64,000 nucleotides of DNA. It comes from Cohnella rhizoplanae. GTDB lineage: Bacteria; Bacillota; Bacilli; Paenibacillales; Paenibacillaceae. The DNA is taken from positions 1 to 64,000 of the forward strand of contig NZ_CAOJCN010000022.1 in NCBI RefSeq assembly GCF_948329515.1, in the 5' to 3' direction. A program made the position numbers and the translations under genes. Each line of letters opens with the position of its first letter. Within the stretch, counting starts at the first letter, position 1. Below are positions 1 through 8,600 of the stretch, piece by piece. The notes under the pieces are model-generated. The model was given only the letters and a program-made list of their open reading frames with translations. It did no database searches and was not told the origin of the DNA.

Positions 1-726
1 GGTCGCTCCGGTCGCTCCGGTCTCTCCTGTAGCCCCTGTTACTCCTGTTGCTCCTGTTGCACCAGGTTCTCCGGTCGCTCCTGTAGCCCCTGTCGCTCCT
101 GTAGCTCCAGTTGCTCCAGCTACTCCTGTGGCGCCGGTCGCTCCAGTTTCACCCGTTGCTCCGGTCGCTCCTGCTTCTCCCGTTGCTCCTGTTGTTCCAG
201 TCGCCCCTGTGGCTCCTGTAGCTCCTGTCGCTCCAGTTGCCCCCGTAGTTCCTGCTTCGGTCGCTCCCGTTGCCCCAACTGCCCCTTCAAAACCTGTAGC
301 CCCAGTTGGCCCCGTTGCTCCTTGAGCGCCAGGGTCGCCGATCGAACCATTGATACCATTCGAACCCGTTGCCCCGGTCGGGCCTGGAACGCCGATTGCT
401 TCTACGATTTTATTCACTTCAATAATGGTTGGGCAAGACACCAAAGCACTTGGTCTTTTCCCAGCCGTTCGATGCCTCTTTTTCCCGGTTATGCATTTTG
501 CTTCATAAAACTCTTTTTTATCGGTCCATTGTCGCAATGTCTTCTTGTCCACCAGCTGATCGATTGTCTTAAGGACATGACCAAGATGATTAAGAGATTG
601 CGCAACTTCCTTTTTAACCCATTTTACTTTTCTCAACCTCATCCATTTTTTTGCTGCTTGTATGGAACGTAATGACAATTTGATTTTTCTGATGCCCTTT
701 GCCCGAAAGCGATTCTTTTTATTCAT
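1..726 (-). CDS. Collagen-like (Gly-X-Thr) repeat protein, C-terminus beyond window edge
   Basis: An open frame runs from ATG at 726 to the window edge, 242 codons with no stop. Residues 1 to about 110 are very basic and lysine/arginine rich, with no signal peptide. From about residue 112 the protein becomes Gly-X-Y triplets, mostly Gly-Ala-Thr, with a few variants (GPT, GFE, GET, GEP, GVT) and one phase break near residue 150 (GATEAGTTG). This composition is known from exosporium collagen-like proteins of the BclA type, where the threonines carry O-linked sugars. The divergent glycosyltransferase operon supports a glycosylated spore-surface protein; that role is inference. The start is preceded by GGGAAG and overlaps the end of the small upstream gene. 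The C-terminal trimerisation domain, if any, is not in the window. Confidence 0.8.
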   Translation of the reverse strand, partial: MNKKNRFRAKGIRKIKLSLRSIQAAKKWMRLRKVKWVKKEVAQSLNHLGHVLKTIDQLVDKKTLRQWTDKKEFYEAKCITGKKRHRTAGKRPSALVSCPTIIEVNKIVEAIGVPGPTGATGSNGINGSIGDPGAQGATGPTGATGFEGAVGATGATEAGTTGATGATGATGATGATGTTGATGEAGATGATGETGATGATGVAGATGATGATGATGATGEPGATGATGVTGATGETGATGAT

Positions 727-934
727 TTTTAATTCTTCCCGTTATCTTACGACTCGGCTTATATAGAGGTTTATTGCAGTCCAAGCTCACGAGTATTCGA
801 CTCAAGATGGTAATGGACCTGACGATATCTTTTTCTGCACGCAAGTATTTCCCTTCATTGAAGGAGCCTTCAGCCTTCAGCAAACGGCGTCTGACATCAT
901 TAAGCGAACGAGTGGTTCCCCGTTGGATGGTCAT
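719..934 (-). CDS. Small hypothetical protein upstream of the collagen-like gene
   Basis: This 71-residue protein has a strong ribosome binding site (GGGAGGAG, four bases before ATG at 934), the main reason to accept it. Its stop codon overlaps the start of the collagen-like gene by eight bases, an arrangement typical of translational coupling. The sequence is basic, mostly helical looking, with a central glutamate/lysine-rich part and no membrane segment or motif that I recognise. By position it may help make, localise or regulate the collagen-like protein, but nothing in the sequence shows that. A reading frame on the other strand across 699-1094 is judged a shadow. Confidence 0.6.
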   Translation of the reverse strand: MTIQRGTTRSLNDVRRRLLKAEGSFNEGKYLRAEKDIVRSITILSRILVSLDCNKPLYKPSRKITGRIKNE

Positions 935-1128
935 CGAACTCCTCCCGCCGATACTTACAGATCTCTTTTCGAAAATAAATATCGCAATAGTCTACGTTGA
1001 AAGGACACTTACCTCCACGGCATTCACCTACTTGCCGAAATTCTCCCTTCGGACAAGCGGACGCTCACCCCTGCCCTTGCCTTTGAATACATAACAGTAA
1101 CCTATTTTTTTCTCGATGGAGGGCAAAG

Positions 1129-2241
1129 TTGATAACCATAAGCCTATGTATGATCGTGAAAAACGAACAGTCCGTCATCGGACGTTGTCTGGACACCGTG
1201 GCAGACCTTGTCGACGAATTGATTATTGTCGATACCGGTTCGACGGATGATACGGCATCCGTCGTCAAGCAATTTGGGGCGCAAGAATATTCCTATGCAT
1301 GGAACGATGATTTCGCCGCCGCAAGGAATTATGCTTTCCAGCAAGCGTCGAAAGATTATATTTTGTGGCTGGATGCAGACGATGTCATCGAACAAGCAGA
1401 ACGGGAAAAGCTGCGGGATTTAAAGCACACGCTCGATCCGGAAGTCGATGCCGTCTCGATGCTGTATCTCCTCAGCAAAGATGAATTCGATAATGTTACG
1501 TTTAGCCTCCGCCGAAATCGTCTCGTTCGCCGTACGCGGAATTTTCGCTGGATAGGCGCGGTCCATGAATATATGGAAGTCGGCGGCCGAATCGTTCATA
1601 GCGATATCGCCGTCACCCATCTCGGCGCGATAACAGATAAAGCGGCAGATCGGAATTTGAGAATATATAAGAGGCTTTTAGAGGTAGGCAAGGAACTAAG
1701 TCCAAGGGATATGTATTATTACGCCAATGAGTTAAAAGACCATGGGTTCCACCGCCAAGCGATTATGCATTACGAGTCCTTTCTGAACGGTGGCAAGGGC
1801 TGGGTCGAAGACAACATATCCGCCTGCTGCAAGCTGGCCGATTGTTACCATGCCTTGGGCGATCGCCGATCCGAGCTGGAATCGGTCCTGCGTTCCTTGC
1901 AATATGATCTTCCGCGCTCCGAAAGCTGTTGTCGTCTTGGATACTACTTTCTTGAACAAAAAAATTACCACGCAGCCATTACATGGTATACGTTAGCGAT
2001 TGAATCGAGGCTTCCGGACGGACATTTAGGCTTCGTCAATCCGACCTTTGCCACTTGGTTGCCCCATTTGCAGTTAAGCGTCTGCTATGACCGGATCGGC
2101 CAATACGAGCGCGCCCGTCTGTATAACGAACGGGCTCTAGCGTATCGGCCGGGAGATCCGAGGATGCTGCAGAACCGGGCTTATTTCCAATCGAAACTGG
2201 AGAATCCGACACTGGTGTCGGCGGGGGCGACGACATCGTGA
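1129..2241 (+). CDS. GT2-family glycosyltransferase with C-terminal TPR-like helices
   Basis: A 370-residue cytoplasmic glycosyltransferase. The N-terminal GT-A fold shows the usual opening strand (SLCMIVKNE, residues 5-13), IIVDTGSTDDT at 32-42 and the metal/nucleotide-sugar motif LDADD at 81-85. Residues from about 190 onward are helical repeats resembling tetratricopeptides, an architecture known for a large group of Firmicute glycosyltransferases. TTG at 1129 is chosen because GGAGGGC lies five bases upstream and the conserved first strand follows at once. It is the first gene of a three-gene operon; its end overlaps the next gene by four bases. A likely substrate is a spore-surface or cell-surface protein or glycan; the divergent collagen-like gene is a candidate acceptor (inference). 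Confidence 0.85.
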   Translation: MITISLCMIVKNEQSVIGRCLDTVADLVDELIIVDTGSTDDTASVVKQFGAQEYSYAWNDDFAAARNYAFQQASKDYILWLDADDVIEQAEREKLRDLKHTLDPEVDAVSMLYLLSKDEFDNVTFSLRRNRLVRRTRNFRWIGAVHEYMEVGGRIVHSDIAVTHLGAITDKAADRNLRIYKRLLEVGKELSPRDMYYYANELKDHGFHRQAIMHYESFLNGGKGWVEDNISACCKLADCYHALGDRRSELESVLRSLQYDLPRSESCCRLGYYFLEQKNYHAAITWYTLAIESRLPDGHLGFVNPTFATWLPHLQLSVCYDRIGQYERARLYNERALAYRPGDPRMLQNRAYFQSKLENPTLVSAGATTS

Positions 2242-3776
2242 ACGATAATAAATTGCGCATTCTCATCGGTAGTCCCGTGCGTCAGCAGCCCAATATCCTC
2301 GAGAAATTTCTAGCCTCGCTTTCCAATCTCGAGCAAACCTCTTATCAGGCGGCCTACTTCTTTATTGACGAAAATGACGATTCAAGTTCCTCCGAGTTGC
2401 TTAAGCAATTCTCGTCCCGCCATCGCGGAACAGTGATTAAACGAATGACCGCATCGTCCGAATACATCCGCAACGATACGACGCATTACTGGAACGAAGA
2501 TGCCATCTGGAGAGTGGCCAGTTACAAGAATATGCTCATTCATTACGCCCGAGAGCGGCAGTTCGACGGTCTTTTTCTCGTCGATTCGGATCTTTTGCTT
2601 CACCCGCATACGGTAGAACAGCTTGTGGAGGCGCGAGTGGATATCGTCTCGGAAATATTTTGGACCCGCTGGCAGCCTCATGCCCAGTCTCAACCCCAAG
2701 TTTGGCTGCAGGACGAATATGTCCAATATGAGCGGCATAGGGGGGAAACGCTCACAGAAGAACAAATCGGGCAGCGTTATGATGCGTTTCTGGATAAGTT
2801 GCGCAAACCGGGCCTCTATGAGGTCGGCGGACTGGGGGCATGCACGTTAATCTCCAGAAAGGCGTTGGAGGCAGGCGTGAGCTTTCGTCCGATTCCAAAC
2901 TTATCCTTCTGGGGAGAAGACCGGCACTTCTGCATTCGAGCCGCCGCCCTCGGGCTGTCTATGTATGTGGACACCCATTTGCCCGCTTATCATATCTATC
3001 GGGATAGCGATATTCCTGGAGCGGAACCATTTCTAGCGCAGCATTTGAGGTCAAAAGCCGTAGCGATCCTCCCCGAACGGCACTCGGCGCTTACCCTATC
3101 CATGATCGTAAGAAACGAAGCCGATCGTTACTTAAAACAGGCCTTGCAGGCACATAGGGACTATATCGGGCAAGCAGTTATTATTGACGACGGTAGTACG
3201 GACGAGACGGTTGATGTCGTGATGGACCTTTTGCGCGGCATTCCTGTCAGGTTGGTGCGTAATTCAACCTCTCTATTCGGCAATGAAGTGGAGCTGCGCA
3301 AACAACAATGGCAAGAAACGATCCGGGCGAATCCCTCATGGATTCTCAATTTGGATGCCGATGAGTGGTTCGAGCCGCGATTCGCGGAAGAGCTGGAGCG
3401 AATGCTGTCTCAGCGCGAAACAGACGTTTTTTGTTTCCGCTTATACGATTTTTGGAACTCGACGCATTTCCGGGAAGACGACTATTGGCAATCCCATCTC
3501 ACGTATCGCCCGTTTCTGATTCGTTACCGCTCGGCTTTTCCTTATCGTTGGAGAGAAACGCCTCAGCATTGCGGACGTTTTCCCGAGAACGTTTTTGATT
3601 TGCCGCATCGGCTCTCCCCGCTTCGCGTCAAGCACTTTGGCTGGGCCAGGGAGGCAGATCGACGCGAGAAATTACGCCGATACCGGGAGTTGGATCCCGA
3701 CGCTGCTTACGGATGGCGGGAACAATACGATTCTATCCTGGATGCACAGCCGAACCTGATCGAATGGATCGAGTAA
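2238..3776 (+). CDS. Tandem two-domain glycosyltransferase
   Basis: A 512-residue protein with two glycosyltransferase-like domains. The N-terminal one (about 1-270) has a GT-A-like core with LVDSDLLL, its DSD at 116-118, and resembles the bacterial family that reads the sugar donor with a DxD motif. The second starts near residue 285 (LTLSMIVRNEADRY) and carries VIIDDGSTDET and LDADEWFE near 372-378, a standard GT2 pair. GTG at 2238 overlaps the preceding stop (GTGA), indicating translational coupling. Two catalytic units in one chain suggest that it adds two sugars in turn, as in bifunctional surface-glycan synthases; this is inference. Confidence 0.82.
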   Translation: MNDNKLRILIGSPVRQQPNILEKFLASLSNLEQTSYQAAYFFIDENDDSSSSELLKQFSSRHRGTVIKRMTASSEYIRNDTTHYWNEDAIWRVASYKNMLIHYARERQFDGLFLVDSDLLLHPHTVEQLVEARVDIVSEIFWTRWQPHAQSQPQVWLQDEYVQYERHRGETLTEEQIGQRYDAFLDKLRKPGLYEVGGLGACTLISRKALEAGVSFRPIPNLSFWGEDRHFCIRAAALGLSMYVDTHLPAYHIYRDSDIPGAEPFLAQHLRSKAVAILPERHSALTLSMIVRNEADRYLKQALQAHRDYIGQAVIIDDGSTDETVDVVMDLLRGIPVRLVRNSTSLFGNEVELRKQQWQETIRANPSWILNLDADEWFEPRFAEELERMLSQRETDVFCFRLYDFWNSTHFREDDYWQSHLTYRPFLIRYRSAFPYRWRETPQHCGRFPENVFDLPHRLSPLRVKHFGWAREADRREKLRRYRELDPDAAYGWREQYDSILDAQPNLIEWIE

Positions 3777-3812
3777 TTCCTGCCAGCCCGATCGCGAGGA
3801 GGAATAACCGGT

Positions 3813-5420
3813 ATGGAAGTGATTCATACGCTGCCTTTGCTGATTCGATCGGATTGCCGGCAAGCCGATATGGCGATGGCTATCGAGTGCCTTATGAGCC
3901 TTGCCCGATCTAAGGATCATCATGTCGTAATCTATAATCAGGGATCGCTGTCATTTGAAGAAGTCGAATCGCTCGTCTATCAAAGCGGCGTGTCGGCCGA
4001 TATTCTCGGAACAGGCAACAACGAGGGGATCGCCAAAGCGCGTCAGGCCTGTTTCGACTTTATCGGATGCAGATATCCCGACGTACCCTTCATCTCCGAG
4101 ATACACGTCGATATGCTCTTTCCGCCGAATTGGTATTCGCCACTCGTCGCCTTTCTAATATCTTCCGATGAGCCGATCGTCACCCCAGGTATACTAACCG
4201 CATCCGGAGAATTGCAGCCGTTGGGCGAGCGAATCGAGCTGCCGGACGCCTCGGAAGCGATTCTCAAGCTTCTGGAGCATCTCCCCCGAGACGGGCTTCA
4301 GCCAGGATTCGTACATCCGGTCTTGCATCGGGCGAAGCTTCTGCGGGAGATCGGCGGCTATGACGTTCGTTTCCTCCAGGGAAAGCAGGGTTACGAGGAT
4401 GACAGCCTGCTGCTTGGATATGCCTATTATATGGGGACAAGGAATCGATGGCGTCCTAAATGCTGTCTTTCCAGCTGGGTTTATCATGCAACGCTGTCCC
4501 AACGCATGTCATTATCGAACCTTAGCGAAGAATTTCTTCTGAACGAGGAAGGCTTGGCCCGTCAGTACGGAAGCTACGGCTTTCGGCAGCTATCCAGTCT
4601 CCATGGAGATCAGAACGACTTTTTAAGTCTCTATACGAAGTATATTCCCCCCACGAGGAGCGAAGCTTCGATGGCTCACGAAACGGAATCCGGCAATCCA
4701 AGTCATGTTTGGGATCGAATATGGTCAGGGCCAGTCTCCTATGATTGGGATCCGCTCAGCCAAACGGTTTATCAAGAAATTCGGGACGTCATCGCATCCA
4801 TCGCGCAAGCGCAAATCGCCGAAGCCGGGTCGGGAACGGGGAAAGTCTCATTGCGATTGGCGGAAGATGGCGCCGATGTCACGCTGATTGACTTTTCCGA
4901 AAGGGCGCTAAAAAACAGTCGGCAAGCTTTCTTTGCGCGAAAGGTTGCCGCTACCTTCCTTCAAGCGGATATTCGGTCTACCTCCCTGCCTCCGTCCACA
5001 TTCGATCTGACCTGGAATGCCGGCGTGCTCGAACATTTCGATGAAGAAGAGCAAGTCGAAATGGTAAGGGAAATGGGCCGGATTACAAAGCCTGGCGGAA
5101 TCGTTCTGATCATGACGCCAAATGCGAGGTGCCTGCCGTACTTAGTAGGCAAAACGGTCGCCGAAAAAGAGGGGACGTGGATGTACGGTAAAGAGATTCC
5201 GGTGGCTAGCTTAAAGAATATTATCGAAAAAAGCGGTCTACTATTGTTAGAAGAAAAGCACACTGGCTTTCTTGATAGTCTTGCCTTCCTTGATTTCATT
5301 CAAGGGGCCGAGACAGTAAAAACCGCGATTCGTTTATGGTATGAGGCGCTTCCTTTCTGCCAAAGGCGGGATTTTCCTGGTTATCTCCTCGTTAGTATCT
5401 GCAAAGTACCAATTCATTAA
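3813..5420 (+). CDS. Glycosyltransferase-like domain fused to SAM-dependent methyltransferase
   Basis: A 535-residue fusion. Residues 1 to about 290 are GT2-like (VVIYNQGS, NNEGIAKARQACFDF, then EIHVDMLFPPNW, which replaces a classical DxD). Residues about 300-535 are a class I methyltransferase: AEAGSGTGKVSL near 336-347 binds S-adenosylmethionine, VTLIDFSERAL follows as motif II, and NAGVLEHFDEEEQ near 400-412 is motif IV. Ribosome binding site GAGGAGGAATAACCGGT lies before ATG at 3813, 36 bases after the previous stop, so it is the last gene of the operon. The fusion suggests that a sugar is added and then O-methylated, as known for terminal spore-coat sugars such as methylated rhamnose derivatives. 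A bidirectional terminator follows. Confidence 0.85.
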   Translation: MEVIHTLPLLIRSDCRQADMAMAIECLMSLARSKDHHVVIYNQGSLSFEEVESLVYQSGVSADILGTGNNEGIAKARQACFDFIGCRYPDVPFISEIHVDMLFPPNWYSPLVAFLISSDEPIVTPGILTASGELQPLGERIELPDASEAILKLLEHLPRDGLQPGFVHPVLHRAKLLREIGGYDVRFLQGKQGYEDDSLLLGYAYYMGTRNRWRPKCCLSSWVYHATLSQRMSLSNLSEEFLLNEEGLARQYGSYGFRQLSSLHGDQNDFLSLYTKYIPPTRSEASMAHETESGNPSHVWDRIWSGPVSYDWDPLSQTVYQEIRDVIASIAQAQIAEAGSGTGKVSLRLAEDGADVTLIDFSERALKNSRQAFFARKVAATFLQADIRSTSLPPSTFDLTWNAGVLEHFDEEEQVEMVREMGRITKPGGIVLIMTPNARCLPYLVGKTVAEKEGTWMYGKEIPVASLKNIIEKSGLLLLEEKHTGFLDSLAFLDFIQGAETVKTAIRLWYEALPFCQRRDFPGYLLVSICKVPIH

Positions 5421-5592
5421 CTCTGTACTCTGCATTTAGAATTTAAATACTATCCTGTTACACTTCAGGTTACAATATTGACGGCCTCATTCCCTTGATG
5501 CCATCCTGACTCTGCGAATGATCTCATTCGTTACCCGAAAAAAGCAACTAATGGAAGAAGACGTTCGCTTACGTTTCGCACAAAAGCGTAGA

Positions 5593-5638
5593 AAAGCCGC
5601 CTATATTAGCCTGAGCAAGGCATAATATAAGCGGCTTT
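5593..5638. terminator. Bidirectional intrinsic terminator
   Basis: AAAGCCGC then TATATTA pairs with TAATATA and GCGGCTTT around a 14-base loop. A/T runs lie on both sides. It separates the convergent glycosyltransferase operon and the GH5-like gene. The rest of 5421-5649 shows nothing recognisable. Confidence 0.85.
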
Positions 5639-5649
5639 GTCGATATTCG

Positions 5650-8600
5650 TCAGTTCGAAGTAATGGAGAAATCGTCCTGGTACAAGGCTGCGTTCAGGTT
5701 ATAGACGTACGTCACGATCCTAATGTTAACCGTTCCAGCAGGCGCCGTATAGGTTCCATGAACATTGGTCCAACCGCTTGTGAGCGTGCCATTGTAATCG
5801 GCGATTGTCTGGTCGCTGATCAGACCGCTAGAGCCGTTCAGGAATTCGGCTTTGACGACGATGTCCGTCCCCGTATTCCTCGTAATGTTCAGATAACCGT
5901 CGAATGTATAGCTGGCTCCCGCCGTCCCCGCCACGCTCTGGGAAACGTTCAGCCAAGCCCCCGTCGTATGATCTATCTTCAGCGAGGAGGCAGCCGTGCG
6001 CTTCACCGCCGTGTCGCGGATGCAGTAATTTTGCGAACAGGTCCAAGACGCCGGAACTCCGGAGCCGTTATCGGACTCGAAACCCGGATTAAGCAGCAGA
6101 TTCGCAGATGAGGTCGTTACGGCGAGCGCGCTGCTGGCCGCGGAGACATTACTGGCCGCATCTTTCGCTTTGACCGTGTAGGAATACGCGGTATTCGCCG
6201 TTAATCCCGTATCCGTAAAGCTCGTCGTCGTCCCGTTCGTCGAACCCGCTAGCGTCGATCCGCGGTAGACGTCGTAACCCGTCACGGCTACGTTATCCGT
6301 CGACGCGCTCCAGGTCAGGGAGACGGTCGTAGCCGTCTTCGATGGCGAAGCCAAGCTCGAAGGAGCGGTCGGAGCTTGCGTATCTCCTCCTCCGGAACCC
6401 GAAATCGAGAAGTCGTCCATCTGCAATGCCGCGTTCAGATTTACGACACTTACCCTGATGGTCACGTTGACCGTACCTGCGGGAGCCGTGTACGTTCCTT
6501 GCGCGCGCGCCCAACCGCTCGTCGTCGTACCGTTATAGCCGGCGATAGCCTGATCCGAGATGACGGTGCCGGAGCTGTTCAGGAATTGGGCTTTGACCGT
6601 GATATTCGTTCCGGTATTCCTCGTGATGTTCAAATAACCGTCGAACGAATAGCTCTGCCCCGCCGTTCCCGCCACGGTCTGATGAATGTCGAACCAAGCC
6701 CCCGTCGTATTGTCCACATTCAATGAGGAAGTTCCCGAGCGCTTTAAGACCGTATCGCGACTGCAGTAGTTTTGGCCGCACGTCCACGAAGCCGGCGCGC
6801 CGGATCCGTTATCCGTCTCGAAGCCCGGATTGGACAGCAGATTGGCGCCGCCCGCCGCATTCGTCGTCACGCTCAGCGCGCTGCTGGCCGAAGACGTGTT
6901 ATTGGCCGCGTCTTTGGCTTTGACCGTGAACGAGTAAGCCGTGCTGGCTGTAAGACCCGTGTTCGTGAAAGTCGTTGTCGAGGCGTTCGTCGTCCCCGCC
7001 AACGTCGTGCCGCGGTAAACTTCATATCCGGCCACTCCGACGTTGTCCGTGGATGCCGTCCAAGATAACGTCACGGATGTATCCGTCTTCGAGGTCAACG
7101 ACAAACCCGTCGGCGCCGTCGGAGCTTGAGTATCTGAGCCGGATGACTTGACGAGGGAGAAGTCGTCTGCGTTCACCGTCACGTCCAACGTCGCGTAATG
7201 AATATAAGCCCTTGCGTACGCCGTTCCGGCAGGCGCGGTCGCCGTACCGTGCGCGTTGACCCAGCCGGACGTCGTCCCGGTCAAGGACAGCAGTTGCTGT
7301 TCGCCGATTTGGATGTTATCGCTATTCAGGAATTTCAAGTAAACGGATACCGTCGTCCCCGCGTTCCGGCTAATGTTAACATAGCCGTCGAGCGTATAAG
7401 CTTGCCCCGCGACCGCCGGTACGTTCTGATACGTCCCGAACCATGCCAAGGAGCTGCCGTCCACCTTTAAGGAGGTGCTGCCGCTTTTCTTCACGGCAGT
7501 ATCCGTGTAGCAGTACCAAACTTGCTCGCACGTCCAATTCGCCGGTCTTCCGTCGCCGCCGGAAGTTTCGAAGCCCGGATTAAGCAGGAAATTGCTCGTC
7601 GCCGAGAACGTCGTAACGCTGAGGATGCCGCTCGACGACGACATGTTATTCTTCGAGTCCTTGGCCTTGACGGAGTACGAATAGGGAGTATTAGCCGTTA
7701 ATCCGCTATCGGTATATGTCGTAGTCGCGCCGTCCACGGTACCGATCAACGTCGCGCCTCTATAGATGTCGTAACCCGTGACGGCAACGTTGTCGGTCGA
7801 AGCGGTCCAGGATAGAGTAACGCCCGTATCGCTCTTGCCCGTCGAGACTAAATTGGTCGGAGCCGTAGGCGCGACCGTATCGAGCGGGTTGGTCGTTACG
7901 GTAAACGCTGCGCTGGCGGAAGACGTATTTCCTGCAGCGTCCTTGGCTTTAACGGTATACGAATAGGCGGTATTCGCGCTCAATCCGCTATCGGTATAGC
8001 CCGTTCTGCCTTCGGTAGAGCCGATGAGCGTCCCTCCGCGATAAACTTCGTAGCGGGTAACGCCGATATTGTCGTTCGCGGGTTTCCACCGCAGCTTGAC
8101 CGAAGTATCGCTCTTCTCGGGAACGGAGACTCGCGACGGTGCCGTCGGCGCTTGCGAGTCGGACGCCGCGCTGCCTTGACGGACGACTTTGACCGCGATA
8201 TCCCGGGTGAAGGAAGGAATGCCGCTTAAGACCAAGTTGCCGCCCGATGCAGTAGCCGTTACGTTCCCGGCCTCGGCTCCCGTAACGGTGTTGTAATACT
8301 TGACGGAATAAGTGCCGCTGTTCATGGAAGGAATCGTGAATGACATCCCGCTGATCGTCGATGGCGAGGAGATATTGTAAGTGGCGGTTGAATCGTTAAT
8401 CCACAATAGAGCCCTGTCCCCGTTCTTGAACGCGCCTACTTTCGTCGAATTGCTCTGCAGGCCGTAATCAACGAACGGCATAGAAGGCAAATAGTACTCC
8501 TCCGGTTTGATGAACCCGGCAAACGTGTTGTAGATTTCTTTATACAAGTCGCGAACGTTGAATTCGTTGCCCAGGGGATCGCCGTCGGCTACCCACAACA

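Noticed and set aside
128..325. Plus-strand ORF of Pro-Val-Ala repeats
   Set aside because: It is the antisense of the (Gly-Ala-Thr)n collagen-like gene; no ribosome binding site.
699..1094. 131-codon plus-strand ORF over the small coupled gene
   Set aside because: No ribosome binding site and it overlaps a better supported gene.
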